Shown here piece by piece: positions 44,541 to 55,787 of a stretch of DNA of 64,000 nucleotides (positions within the stretch are counted from its first letter, which is position 1; every line of letters begins with the position of its first letter). The stretch lies in the NCBI GenBank assembly GCA_047967505.1, contig CM106538.1. One strand, 5' to 3'. This DNA comes from Dipteris shenzhenensis (Eukaryota; Polypodiophyta; Polypodiopsida; Gleicheniales). Made by a program: the position numbers and the translations under genes. The notes below the pieces were generated by a model. That model was given only the letters and a program-made list of their open reading frames with translations, did no database searches and was not told where the DNA came from.

Positions 44541-45440
44541 TGTCCTAGCCTTTTCTACTATTGACAGCTGGCATAGGAGCAAAGATTTCATTTTTTTTCT
44601 TGCTAAGTTACCTAGATACATCGGCATGCCTCCTATGATTCGTTCTTTAGGCGAGTCTCTAACCTATTACTGCTAGTTTGTAATAGATGTTTATTGATAA
44701 GCTTACTAATAAGTACATTCAATGCCATTTTTCTTTACATTGAATATCCCGTCTCCATCTTTTCTACTATTGAACCCTAGCATATATGTCCAGTTACCTT
44801 AAAATGAGACCTTTTTTGGATTGAGGTAGATGCGTTAGAGGCATAGGTTTCATCTAAGTGGATCATATATGTTCCAAGGTAGGCCAATATTTACATGTGC
44901 ATCCTATTATGTGAACAAAAAATATGTAACAATCATCAACAATGATACCTCCAATAATCCCCCAATCATCTTATTGGTAATAAACTTTGCATAGGTCTTG
45001 AGTAGTTTCCATATCCCTACAAAGTTCTGATTTTGTTGATGGTTCTTTTCACCTTCGAGAGTGCATCCTTGAAGATGGTGTATATGCACTTACAACATGG
45101 TTTATCAATCTGTATGATACCCCTAGCATTAACCTGCAACGCAAGTTCAACGTCTATTTATCGTCCATCTATAATTGTTGTGGAGCATGCATTTGGTTGA
45201 TTGAAAGTCTGATGGCAATACCTCAATAAGAAGTTCCTAAACCCAAAGCCCAAGCTGGAGCAATGAGTATAATGGCCTAACTAGTCACCTAACTTTTCTA
45301 AGAGAATATTGGAAAGTTCCTTGAGGTCTTTTTCGATGCGTTCTCTATTTTCAATGGTAAGCATTCCTCCCACCTTGACCACATAGTATAAGAAGAGCAC
45401 TTATGAAAATTGAGATGGCCTTTTGATAAGTCAAAGAGGC
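44540..45440. other. Family 2 interior, unrecognised
   Basis: A TTTTCTACTATTGA motif is repeated at about 44563 and 44760. Otherwise AT-rich with no supported exon. Confidence 0.35.
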
Positions 45441-45539
45441 CGGCTTGTGCTTGGATCTTGACAAGTTCTTTTTTCTGGCACTAAAGAGGAGTTCTCCTTG
45501 GCCACATTATTTTTTCCAACAAAATGACTATAGGTCTAG

Positions 45540-45642
45540 TCACGGTGGAAGTGAGTTGCAAAGAAAGCTTCATGACAAACTTAATGATGCCTTGCAAGAT
45601 CAACTTAATGATTTGAGGAAAAGAATTTCTGCTCTACCTTTG
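45540..45642 (+). pseudogene. Family 2 gene, penultimate exon (coiled-coil-like)
   Basis: Encodes HGGSELQRKLHDKLNDALQD and QLNDLRKRISALPL, an amphipathic helix, ending at a GTAAAT donor at 45643. It precedes a ~380-bp intron. The 5' boundary is uncertain. Confidence 0.6.
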
Positions 45643-46024
45643 GTAAATTTCATGCCTCCTTCATGATAATTTTCACAAAAAAGATGATTCATGCTCACAC
45701 AGACACATGGACACACACACATGCATGCGTGTGTGTATTGTAGATATTGTTTTGAAAAGGTTTATGGATCTTCGAGTAGAGTAGAAAGCATTCACATGAA
45801 GCATTATTAAGTATCATATTTACTTTATTTTAAAAAGGTTCATCAATCAACAATTGGAGTAGAAAAGATAGCAACACAAACAAATGACATGTGTTTTCCA
45901 AGTAAGTTAAATTTATTTGTTTTTCTTAATCAGTATGGCAATGATGATAATGTTTTTGGATATTTTTCATAAAGATATTTTAAACAAATATTATACTAAT
46001 GATCTCTTGAATGTATCTTTGTAG

Positions 46025-46291
46025 GTTGATGCTTTTCAAAGGGGACAACGAGTAAAGATCTTACATAAGGACTCAAAAGACATAGTTGGAATAGGGACAA
46101 TAATTAGTTTTGATCCTTACTTTAGAGTTCATACTATACCAATAGGAGTTAGTTATGTAGCAGTACGAGTTGATGATGCAATCATTAAGGACATTGCTTG
46201 TATATTCAAAGCAAATGATGAGATTCAGACATTAGGTCAAGCCGTAGGCTTGAATGTTGCTTGGAAAACTCTTCATGTAATGTATATATAA
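46025..46291 (+). pseudogene. Family 2 gene, last exon (DUF8039-like domain)
   Basis: Starts after a TTTGTAG acceptor and is open to a TAA at 46289-46291. It reads GQRVKILHKDSKDIVGIGTI, then SFDPYFRVHTIPIGVSYVAV, VDDAIIKD and QTLGQAVGLNVAWKT. The small beta-rich fold with 'VALGTI', 'V-V' strands and an 'A-G-x-x-AW' ending resembles the domain called DUF8039, which I associate with the second protein of plant CACTA elements. The exon is undamaged, although upstream exons are missing. Confidence 0.65.
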
Positions 46292-46490
46292 TTTTATATT
46301 TGATTTTGTTATGTAAATATTGAATTATTTATTTCTCAATCAACTATCGAATAATATTTGTTATCAAGTAAAATGTGTGTGTTATAAGAGGTAAAAGTTA
46401 TCCTTACAATTTTAGATGACTTCTTCACACTGTGTAATATGAGTACTGATGCACTTTAGACTTTTGATTAATCTTTCACACTTAGACAAT
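46165..46490 (+). repeat. Right arm of the family 2 inverted repeat
   Basis: Partner of 41573-41897. It covers the end of the last exon and its 3' flank. The arms are separated by about 4.3 kb. Confidence 0.85.
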
Positions 46491-46574
46491 AAATTTCATT
46501 CATGGATACCAAAAGTATCAAATGTAAAATAAGTCATTTAAGATTCCAATGCCATGTAACTTTTTGGCCCATTT

Positions 46575-47640
46575 TAAAAGCTAGTAGAAGTTAAATGTTT
46601 TTGCCCATTTTGAATGCTATTGTTTATAAAAGAAGAAATGGCAATTGTGATTCCATTTCCTTCCATTTGTAAAATAATAACTGGCATTTTGTATGTCACT
46701 TTATTTCCATTTCCAACATGAAATCTTGCAAATTTTAAGTCATCTTTTGCCATTTCGAATATAATAAGTGACAATTTTTATGTCACCTTTTGCCATTTCT
46801 TTCACAGTTGGTCTCTATTGTAGTGCCATTTCATGCATTAAAAATGGCAAAAATATATGGTACTTTTGGTTGCCATTTCGATTGTGGAAATGGCAAAACT
46901 ATATGGCACTTTTAGTTGCCATTTCATACGTAAAAATGGTAGAATATATGGCACTTTTGGTTGCCATTTTAGACATCAAAATGGCAAAAATAGTATGGCA
47001 CTTTTGGTTGCCATTTTGCATGTGGAAATGGCAATACTATATGGCACTTTTAGTTGCCATTTCATACATAAAAATGGCAAAATATATGGCACTTTTGGTT
47101 GCCATTTTAGACATCAAAATGACAAAAATATATGGCACTTTTGGTTGCCATTTTAGACATGAAAATGGCAAATTATATGGCACTTTTGGTTGCCATTTTG
47201 CATGTGGAAATGGCAATACTATATGGCACTTTTAGTTGCCATTTCATGCATAAGCAAAATATATGGTACTTTTGGTTGCCATTTAAGACATAAAATGGCA
47301 CTTTTGGGTGCCATTTTTGCATGTGGAAATGGCAAAACTATATGGCACTTTTGATTGCCATTTAATACATAAAAATGGCAAAATATATGGCACTTTCGGT
47401 AGCCATTTTAGACACAAAACCGGGCAGAAATATATGGCACTCTTGGTTGCCATTTTGTATGTGGAAATGGCAAAATTATATGGCACTTTTAGTTGCCATT
47501 TCATATGTAAAAATGGCAAAATATATGGCACTTTTGGTTGCCATTTCCAAAAAATGGCACATGTGGAAATGGTGGCAAGAAAGTGCCATTTAATAATGTA
47601 GAAATGGCACTTTTGGGCTGCCATTTGTACCTAGTTTTGT
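46575..47640. repeat. Right subterminal array of family 2 (AAATGGCA / TGCCATTT)
   Basis: About 45 AAATGGCA octamers in alternating orientation. A recurring ~60-bp higher unit contains ATATGGCACTTTTGGTTGCC. It is longer and more regular than the left array, implying recent tandem amplification. Frames here (46768-47624) are repeat artefacts. Confidence 0.92.
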
Positions 47641-47647
47641 AGTAGTG

Positions 47648-47919
47648 AAGGTAAGTGGACCTGACTTCAAAACCTGGCCTACCTTAATGGATTCAACAAT
47701 TTTCTTCCAATATTGTGAGTTTTTTTGCAAACTTAATAATAATGCAAATTCTCGATTGTGTTTGAATCTTTTTCACAAACTCTATATAAAGTAAACCTCT
47801 CAATTTGTTGCAATTGTTAGCTTAGTTGTCTCAGATATTTTTGTCCTTGTCTCATTCATAAGTTTTTTCTCCAAATGATGGAATTATTTGTTTGGCTCAT
47901 TTTTTGATGGGAATATTAA

Positions 47920-47920
<1 letters not shown>
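47648..47920. other. Right flank of family 2
   Basis: Unremarkable sequence; nothing recognised. Confidence 0.3.
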
Positions 47921-47924
<4 letters not shown>

Positions 47925-47950
<26 letters not shown>

Positions 47951-48195
47951 TGTGCATGTGCATGTGCATGTGTGCCCATGCACATGTGCACACACACGCA
48001 TGCACCTGTACATGCATGCGTGCACACGCACATACATGCACAGACACACATGCACACATGCATGCATGCAGCACCCACCTGCACACACGCACGTGCACAC
48101 ACACACATGTATGTGCATGCATGCATGCACACGTGTGTGTGGGGGGATGCGTGTGTGCGAGCATGCGTGCATTTGTGTGTGTGTGTGTGGAGAGG
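47925..48195. repeat. Alternating purine-pyrimidine tract (CA/TG/CG)
   Basis: About 270 bp in which CA, TG, CGCA and GCATGC units keep almost strict purine-pyrimidine alternation. Open frames on both strands (His/Thr and Cys/Val repeats) are by-products. Confidence 0.9.
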
Positions 48196-49354
48196 GGGTA
48201 TTTGCATATATGTGTGGTCTCAACAGTGACTCATGTGTCATGGGGATCTTTTAGGAATTCCGATGGAGCCTTAATCCAAGCTAGTCCTTGTGAGAGCAAT
48301 GCAAAGCACACAAGTGTCACTCAAGTAGCTGTCGAATTGTTGCAATGTGTAATGTGTTTCCACGAGAGGAGGGAAAGGGGAGAGGGGAGAAGTGAGGGAG
48401 AAGGGAAGGAAAAGAGGAGAATGAATGGGGATGGATTGGCAAACACAAAGGCATTACAAAGAAAACAAGAGAACACCCAAAAACACTCTTGGAAGAGAAG
48501 AGGGAGCTTGTATTCCAAACTTGTGCATCCAACAATGAAGACCAAAGTCAACCACTTGGCCTTTTACACATGTCACCTTTTGAAGGAAGGGCCAACCCTA
48601 TTCCCTTTTATACATGTCACCTTTTGAAGGGAGGGCCAACCCTATTCCCTTTATACCACTCTCTTTCCTCATTCTTTTACAACCATCTTGGGCCTATTTG
48701 GATCCAAGGCACAATCCTAGCTCTATGGACTTGCCACTATCTATCAAATGATATCACTAAACTAGCGGTGGCATATTGTTAACCAATCGGTTAACATGCT
48801 CCTCCTTAAGTCCCATATGTGATTTGAGTGGAACTTTTATTGAATTCTCATCAGACTCTCTTTGAATTGCCATGCTTCTAAGTCCACAGTTTTGCATGAC
48901 ATTTTTCCTTGCTTCTCTACTTTGAAGTTCTTTCAAAACCAATTTTATGGACTATATTTCATTGAGGGATTTGCTTGGAATTATTTGAGCCCAATAAGAC
49001 TATGGCATCATCTGGACCTTTATTTTGTTGGAGTCATCAAATCCAAAGGAATCTGATAATACACCATACAAACTCCTAAAATGAGGACTATGGTTGAAGA
49101 GGTTTGTAGCATCTGGGATCTAGGAAAGGCTTCTAAGCTAGAGTAATAAGAAAAAGAGGAAATCAAAATAAAGAAAAGAGGATGATTCAGAGTTGAATTG
49201 TTAACAGTGGTGTTAGTAAGGGAATGTGGAAAAAAGACTTTGAGGGTCACAATAAAATCATCCGAACCCATATTGGTCTCATCATCTTCACCCTGCAGTT
49301 GAATGCATCCCTAAATAGTAGCCACCTACTTGCTTAAAATCTCACCTACAGATT
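48195..49354. other. Anonymous region
   Basis: A direct repeat of 'acatgtcaccttttgaagg' occurs at about 48568 and 48613 within a duplicated ~45-bp unit. Downstream minus-strand frames (48757-49271) may be the decayed tail of the gag-protease element, but no domain is visible. Confidence 0.35.
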
Positions 49355-49519
49355 TTATGAGGTATGCAGTAGATCCTTTCTGACCCATATTTTCTTGATT
49401 GCCTTTTGTCTTTGTCTTCTTTGTTCGTGAGATGCTTGTCGAGGTTGAGAAGTGGAAGTGGATGTTGATGCTTGAATGTTGTGCTGGTTGGTAGTTCTTA
49501 GCACATCTTGTTGGGTTGA

Positions 49520-49996
49520 CTCATCACCAAATAACCCTTTGTAAGTGTCTTGCATCTAGCTTTTACCAAGAATTGCGGCTGGCGTCAAGGTGACTATAGG
49601 AGTTACAAATTACTTACAAGGCACAACGTAATTGTCCAAGGAAACATTCAACATTAAAGAACCAATAACCTTAATAGAGGTACCCTCTATGGATTGAATT
49701 TCAGAATCACATACTTGAAGGCATACCTAGCTGAGATGTTTTAATGTTTCCCATGAGATGAGGTTATTGCTTGCTTGCCAATCTGCCATGGTCTGTATTT
49801 GGCATGTTGCACTTGCTAATCTCAGCTCTACCCAAAGTTGAGATGGGTTCCTATCTATCTCATTATGATCAATAACATTATCAATTTCAAGTTCAACTTG
49901 ATAAGTTAGTACCACTCTCATGGTGTAAAGAGGTGTAATGGTAGTAGGTTTATAATTGTCAAGGTGCATAAATTGAGTTCCCTTCGTACTCAACAT
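49520..49996 (-). pseudogene. Retroviral-type aspartic protease remnant
   Basis: A stretch YQVELEIDNVIDHNEIDRNP leads to DWQASNNLISWETLKHL, aligned with the usual D-[ST]-G-A-x-x-N-x-I-S active-site loop. Here the loop reads DWQ, so the Thr/Ser-Gly pair is lost. Further on, SLMLNVSLDNYVVPCK and AAILGKSWM match the second half ('ILGMDWL'). In-frame stops fall at about 49740 and 49610. Confidence 0.6.
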
Positions 49997-50073
49997 ATGT
50001 AAAGAGGTGTAATGGTAGTAGGTTTATCATTGTCAAGGTGCATAAATTGAGTTCCCTTCATACTCAGCATATG
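49924..50073 (-). repeat. In-frame 75-bp tandem duplication in the gag-protease linker
   Basis: Starts at 49924 and 49999 repeat with only a few differences. The period of 75 bp is 25 codons, giving the peptide LSxKGTQFMHLDNxKPTTIT twice. It preserves the frame. Confidence 0.88.
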
Positions 50074-50235
50074 TTTTGTGGCTAGTTTATGCATCCAATT
50101 TAGTAAGTCTTCTAACTCAGGGATAGGAGCACACCAAGAGTCTTCAAGACCACAGTATTGGCCTAGTTTGTTGACTAGAACCCTTAGAAGTTCTTGAGCT
50201 TGATTGAGAGATTCAACATTCTTAGGATTAGTGGA

Positions 50236-50858
50236 CTAGGGTGTCACTATTTGCCCATTCATCCAATCCGAGAGGTCTCTCCATAGAGTAGGATTATCCC
50301 GTAGTAGTATCGTGATGGGCATCTTGATCTCAGTGGACAAGAATGAGACTGATCCTGTGATGTCTTGAGGACCAGTGATAGGTTCCTTGCCTATTGACTC
50401 TGACTCTTCTAAGCCATATAAGGACATGTTTTCTTCCTCCAAGGCGGGGTCTTCTTCAAACATCCATTGCATTAGGGTAGATCCCTCTGTTGAAGGGCAT
50501 GACACACCTTCTTCATCTACCCTTTCAGGTATTTGCAAGGCTTTTGAGGCTTGAGTGGTTATCTCATGTCTTGGATGAATTGTATGAGCACTCTTGCTTG
50601 CCTTGAGCCTCTGCTCACATTCCTCTTGGCACTTGCGTACCAATTTCTACTCCTCGGTGAGACATTTTTTCCACCGTGACCCTTAGGTGTTGTGTCTTGG
50701 ACATGGTGTGATGCTCTTATTGTTCCCTCACTTGCCTCATGCAGGTGCTTATTGCTGCTACCATTTGATAAAGTACCACCAGAGGAAGATGACGTTGCTA
50801 GGGAGGTCGTGTCTTCATCCGGGATGATGACCTTATTGTGTCCCTTCCCAATCTTCAT
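50236..50858 (-). pseudogene. Gag-protease linker region, unrecognised
   Basis: Charged and Ser-rich frames (KNVSPRSRN, then EECEQRLKASKSAHTIHPRH and EEDPALEEENMSLYGLEESE) separated by a frameshift near 50650. No domain is recognised. By position it lies between the zinc knuckles and the protease. Confidence 0.5.
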
Positions 50859-51287
50859 TGCACCCTTGGTGCTTACTTGTGCCGAGTTAGTTGCCTCCCT
50901 AGGCTATGATGTGCTAGTTTAATCTTTTTTTGGCTTGTTTGCAAAGCTCTTTATTAAGGGCTTTAGCTTGTAACCTAGTGATTACATTCAAGGTAGGGAA
51001 AAAATTAGGGTCAAATTTTAGACCAAGGGCTAATTTAGAGGCTTTCCCAAGTTGGTTGGGCTAATATTTAGAGCTTTAAATTTGATAAATTAGCTCAAAA
51101 ATAAAGGTGGGCTAATTTTGAGAGCCTCAAAATTGATAAATTTGCCCTAAAAGTGGTAGCAGGGCTAATATTTATAACTTTATATGGGGAAAGATTCACC
51201 CATTGACTTACATTGTCATAATCGTGTTCCCTCCTTATTTTTTACCCTGATTCAAGGATACTAATGACACTTGGCCTCTCTCAACGC

Positions 51288-51575
51288 TTAACAAGTGAAG
51301 GCTTGTGGACTTAGATGGCCTTCTCTCATCAGGCAATCCTTAAAAATATGGTCCACACCACGCCCAGTGCACAATGGTGGTGGAGTATTAGATGCTGGTG
51401 CATATGTGATTGGTTGATTAGATTGCCCCTTATATGGACACTCATTGGCTAGGTGTGGCCCTTGACACATATGGCATTGAATGGGTTGTGTCTTGTCCAG
51501 GTTGTTCATATATCCCATTTTTTGAGCAATCGTGGTGCTTGGTAGATCGGTAAATCTGGTCTTCTTGCTTGACAT
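51288..51575 (-). pseudogene. Gag zinc-knuckle region
   Basis: Two knuckles of the form CX2CX3HX4C. The first, CHMCQGPHLANEC, is intact; in the second, CTGRGVDHIFKDC, the second Cys is Arg (CGT). They occupy residues about 33-46 and 68-80 of this 95-codon frame. Such tandem knuckles bind RNA in retrotransposon gag proteins. Confidence 0.72.
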
Positions 51576-51907
51576 AGTGACTTATAATGCTAGACCGATT
51601 TAAATTGTCACCTTATTGGGGGCACCCATTTCCACTAAAGGTAGGTTCAGGGTCACCCCAATCACTAGGTAGCTCTTCCACCAATACTTGATTCCGGGGA
51701 GTAATTCTTCGGGGTGGTGGTTGAGTTCCTAGTACTGGCGGGGGTAAGGTAATATTTTGAGCCCTAAATTTCCCTTGATTTGTTGATGTGGCTCCTTGTA
51801 TTTCTAAATTGTTTCTCATTCGATGGATTGGGTGGTGCAGGCAATGTTAGCTATGGCCTTTGTTGATACATGGGTTGAGGAATTACCCTAGGATAACGAC
51901 ATTGGAA

Positions 51908-52941
51908 TCACCTTGGGATAATGACATTGGAATGCGTCTTGATTTCCCCAACAAACACAATGGGCACAATATAGTGCCGGCCTTGTCCTAAGATGAGGGC
52001 ACTCTTTAGTGGGATGATTTTCATTGCATAGCCCACACCATATGTTATCTCTTTGTGGAAATAGATGGATTTGCTAGGAGCCTCTTTCAATGCTTTTCCC
52101 TTCCGTTTTTGACCCAAGTCGTTTAATAGATTGGTGGCCAACTCTTCCATTTTTAGCACCTCGGGTGTCATGCTTGCATCCTTAGTTTCTTTTGAGGTTG
52201 AATCCTTTGTCATTTGGGACATATCAGAGGAAGCTAAGGAGTTATCCTTTTGGGGCTTCTCCCTCATGTTATCCCCTAGGTGTATTGATTTGCTACTACA
52301 TAGCTCAAATGATGTGGGATTCATAGCAAACAAATGATCATGCAGCTTAGCATCCCCTAGCCTTATGAGGAAGCGTGGCAAAAGTTGTGCATCACTCATC
52401 CTCTCGTGGGGTTTTCATCGTGAGTGCAGATTGTTAATTCTGGGGATATAGTCTCGTAAGGACTCAGTCTCCTTCTGATTCACCTCATAAAGCTGGTTAA
52501 TCGGGCTCTAATTTGGGACCAATGGGGGAAGGACACAATGAAAGATTTACGCAATGTGCCCCAATTTATTTACTCCTTAGGATTTAAGGATTTGACCCGT
52601 TGTCTAGCCTTGCCATCAAGACTCAAGCCAAAAGCATTGACCTTGTCTAGATCGTCGATATCACCAAAGGTGTCAAAGATTTGTTCAAATCTCTCAAAAA
52701 CAGAGACTGGGTCTCCTTCTTCTACAAACTTGGTGATTAGCTTGGAGACTATGATAGGCTTGCTCCTTGAGGGGTTGGTTTTCCTTCCTGAAAAAGATGG
52801 AGGTGGTGTTGCAGGCCCCATTCCTAGCGCTTGCACTAGGATTCTCATAGCTTCATCTGTAAGGACCATTTGCGATACAAGAGGAGGTTGTGGAATGGTG
52901 GGCCCTATCCCATACTTGGTGGTCCTGATGAAGGGTTCCAT
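51908..52941 (-). pseudogene. Retrotransposon gag core (Retrotrans_gag-like)
   Basis: The N-terminal frame has SVFERFEQIFDTFGDIDDLD followed by KVNAFGLSLDGKARQRVKSL, the 'F-x-x-A...D-x-x-K-v-x-x-l-x-x-x-L-x-G-x-A' pattern of gag. After frame breaks near 52570 and 52500 it continues QLYEVNQKETESLRDYIPRI, the 'L-x-Q-x-x-x-E-s-l-x-x-y' helix. The open part 51908-52399 adds an acidic Lys/Ser linker. Confidence 0.75.
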
Positions 52942-53376
52942 GGGACTTTATGACACAAAGTGGGGATTCGAGGGCCCAAACCCACTAGGCTTTTGCATTG
53001 TGACTTGGGCCAGATTGGGCCTAACAGGTTGGGACTGGAGATCCTCTAGGGAGTGGTATGTTCCCTATAGGCACAGGCCTATAAGGGGCAGTTGTTGGGT
53101 AGGGAATATCTCCCATGTTTTGTTGCCAAGCAAGAATCATAGAGGCTTCCGAGGTGGAGGGTCTCAAATGTGGGCCTTTGAGGTTACTCCTTTCCCCCCT
53201 TTATTCTAGCATTTGGGACCCTTGTGAGAACCTGGTCCAAATGCATCCCCATGGGACTATCTATCATCAAAGAATGGGTACGATGGGGGTTAATTGCCAG
53301 TAGGTATTGCAAGACTTGGTTCTTTGAGTATTGCCAGTGATATGAGTGGTTGGGCTAGCATTTGAGGCTCTATTGT

Positions 53377-53540
53377 TGTGGGGGTTAAAGGTCATTGTGC
53401 CTTTACCCCGGTTATGTACAATACTCAAACACATATATAAATGAATGAAAAAGAAGATTAGGTGGTTCTGCACCCACCAAAACTTGTGTGGCTCTCTGTT
53501 TCTCTCTCTCCCTCTTCCGTTTTTGCTTCCGTTGAGAGCA
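53377..53540 (+). repeat. Copia 5' LTR
   Basis: 164 bp, TG...CA ends. Nearly identical to 59132-59296. It is short for a copia LTR. Confidence 0.92.
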
Positions 53541-53548
53541 CTCTCAAC

Positions 53549-53560
53549 TGGTATCAGAGC
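53549..53560 (+). promoter_or_regulatory. Primer-binding site, initiator Met-tRNA
   Basis: TGGTATCAGAGC, complementary to the 3' end of plant initiator Met-tRNA, 8 nt after the LTR. Confidence 0.93.
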
Positions 53561-54986
53561 CCGGGTGATCTAGCTGAGCGTGTGTGAATGCTTGAAGCTC
53601 AGCAGCTCTGTGGGAGGAAGGAGAAGCTCTGTGGGAAGCTTTGTGGTTGACTTTACTTGCATCCGAGTGTGTAGAGACCTTGGAGGAAGCATTGGAAAAG
53701 TCACTTTGGTTTTGCGAAGTGGTTTTGAGAGCTTGTTAAGTGTTTTCAAAGAAAAAGTCGTTTTTTGAGCTTTTCCCTGTTCCGTTCGATGACAGAGACT
53801 CCGTATTGACTTGTAGAGGCAACTATTGCTTGCTTTTGTTGTCCACTTCACTTCAGGAGCTTGGAAACACTTTCATTCTTGAATCTGGGATCATTTCATT
53901 GGATTTCTGACTCACTGTGTCAGTTCCTACGTTTTTCTGCTCGGGTGTTGGAACTCAAGTTTGGAGCAACCATTTGCAGATCTGTCAGTTCCGGTGGACT
54001 CAGGAGGTCCTAAAACTTCTATGTTGCTCATCATTCGCACTCCGGTGGAGTTTACAAACAGCTCTGTTTCCAAAAGCGTTTTTCAGCCTGTGTGTTGGAC
54101 CCAGTAATTGAGACCACGGTTTCCAAAACCGTCTGTCCCATTGCCCCTACCTATCAGTTCTTGTGCGATTCAGTGGAGTATTTTCAGAGTTATAGATCTC
54201 TGTGTATTCGATTTCGTCTCTCTGTTATGCATTTTTCATTCTAAGGTTTTGAAACCTTAGATTTATGCCACATGACAGTGGATAAGTGTTGACTACCATT
54301 TCTCACTCATCGGTTGGGATTTTGTTCCGATAGAAGAGAGATATTTGCAGATTTTCTTGCTAAGTCCGATTATGCAATGGCGCCCATGTTTTGAGGCATC
54401 TCAGGTTCTATTTTGAATAGCGGTCATTACCGTGGGACCATGATTTCTTGAGCATACCTTATGCAGATCACTCTGGTTGTAGTTTGAGTAGTGTGCGCTC
54501 ATTCGTGGTGTGCATTGGGTTGCAGTGGATGATTTATAGGCCATTTGGATGCATTGCGGTCCTTATTGGATGCGCTGATAGACCAAATTGCCTTGTGGGA
54601 TGCTATTTTATGGATGCTTTGGACATGGATGCTATTTTATGCTGAGGGATAGCTTTGACACATTGCAGGTGATGCATTGATAGTGCTATGCTCTCTTGGA
54701 TGAGATATTATTAATACATATGCCAGTGGACGGTGTTTATGCTTGAGTCATTTGGCACTTATTGGCATTTTGGATTGCCATTGCAGTTGGCATTTTCTTT
54801 TGGGCCAGATTTGCTCATATGGATGCATAGTACATGGACATGAGTCAGCTGCATCTTTTGATGCTTTGAGCTTTGAGTTTTGGTGATATTTCACTCTATT
54901 GTGGCATACACATTTGGGTGCACTTGGTATTTGGCGTGATTCTCTCTTACAGGCACTAGCATTTGGGATTTTGCTTTATTTGCATT
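53561..54986 (+). other. Long untranslated leader of the copia element
   Basis: About 1.4 kb between the primer-binding site and gag without a sustained frame. Unusually long for a copia leader, which may contain packaging signals or decayed sequence. Confidence 0.6.
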
Positions 54987-55787
54987 ATGGCATCCTCTTC
55001 CATGTCTGAAAAGGAGTTTTTCAGCATTAAAAAGTTTGATGGGACAAACTTTTCTTTGTGGAAAGAACAAATAAGGGATGTAATTATTCAAAAGAAGCAG
55101 ATTAAACCCTTGGCAGGGATTGAAGCTAAGCCTGCAAATATGTTTGAGGATGATTGGAATGAGTTGGATGCATTAGCAAAATCTACTATTAGATTTCATC
55201 TTGCAGAGTCAGTTTATTTCACAGTAGTAAATGAGCAGACTAAATGAGCAGACTACAGAAGATTTGTGGAAGAAATTGTGTGCCACTTATGAAAAGAAAA
55301 CTGCCTCTAATAAAGTTTACCTCATGAAGAGGTTGTTTGAGCTGCAGATGAAGGAAGGCTCAAGGAAGGGGTCTCCATTGCTTCTCACTTGAATGAATTC
55401 AATATTATTTTCAGCCAGCTTCACGCTCAGAAGATGAATTTTGATGTGGAGACTAAGGCAATATTTCTCTTATGTTCATTGCCATCCTCATGGGATACCT
55501 TCCGTACAGCTATCAGTAACTCTGCACCTGGTGGAGTACTGAAATTTGATGATGTTGTGGGTAGCTTGTTGGCCGAGGAGATTAGATGGAAGTCTTTGGA
55601 TGGCAACAAGCAAGATGCAGCCTTAAATGTGCAAAGGGGCAGATCACAGTTCAGGGGGAAGTCCCAAGAAAGAGGGAAGTCTCGTAGCAAATCCAGGGCA
55701 CGGAACATTGAGTGTTACCACTGTGGCAAGAAGGGCCATATGAAAAAGGATCAATTGCTACAAGCTGAAAAGAGAGCAAAAGGATAA
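54987..55787 (+). pseudogene. Copia gag (broken)
   Basis: Start at 54987 (MASSSMSEKEFFSIKKFDGT), then SLWKEQIRDVIIQKK and LWKKLCATYEKKTASNK, the UBN2-type gag of plant copia elements. It ends with a Lys/Arg-Ser region and CYHCGKKGHMKKD. A 13-bp tandem duplication (55230-55255) truncates the frame, a 1-nt loss near 55355 shifts it again, and a 4-bp insertion near 55755 displaces the last Cys of the CX2CX4HX4C knuckle. Confidence 0.9.

Larger units (their letters stand above)
40919..47647. mobile_element. CACTA element, family 2
   Basis: Left end CACTACTACAAAACTAGGTA at 40919; the right end at 47647 is its exact reverse complement over 20 bp, and 28 of 30 match overall. Flanking triplets are TAG (40916-40918) and AAG (47648-47650), an imperfect 3-bp duplication. 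AAATGGCA/TGCCATTT arrays fill about 500 bp at the left and 1,050 bp at the right. The 6,729-bp element keeps the 3' exons of one gene (45540-46291) but no Tnp2 homology was seen, so it is non-autonomous. Confidence 0.94.
49355..53370 (-). mobile_element. Retrotransposon gag-protease remnant
   Basis: Minus-strand order: Pro-rich leader (53200-52940), gag core (52941-51908), two CCHC-type knuckles (51575-51288), charged linker (50858-50236), protease-like segment (49996-49520). No reverse transcriptase or integrase follows, so the class (Ty3-like or other) cannot be decided. The copia element at 53377 sits at its upstream edge. Confidence 0.7.

Noticed and set aside
46768-47624. Open frames with repeating GTFGCHF-like and ALLVAI-like peptides
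   Set aside because: They follow the periodic AAATGGCA terminal array of the family 2 transposon; noncoding.
47888-48627. Cys- and His-rich open frames on both strands
   Set aside because: Direct translation of alternating CA/TG repeats; no metal-binding protein is implied.
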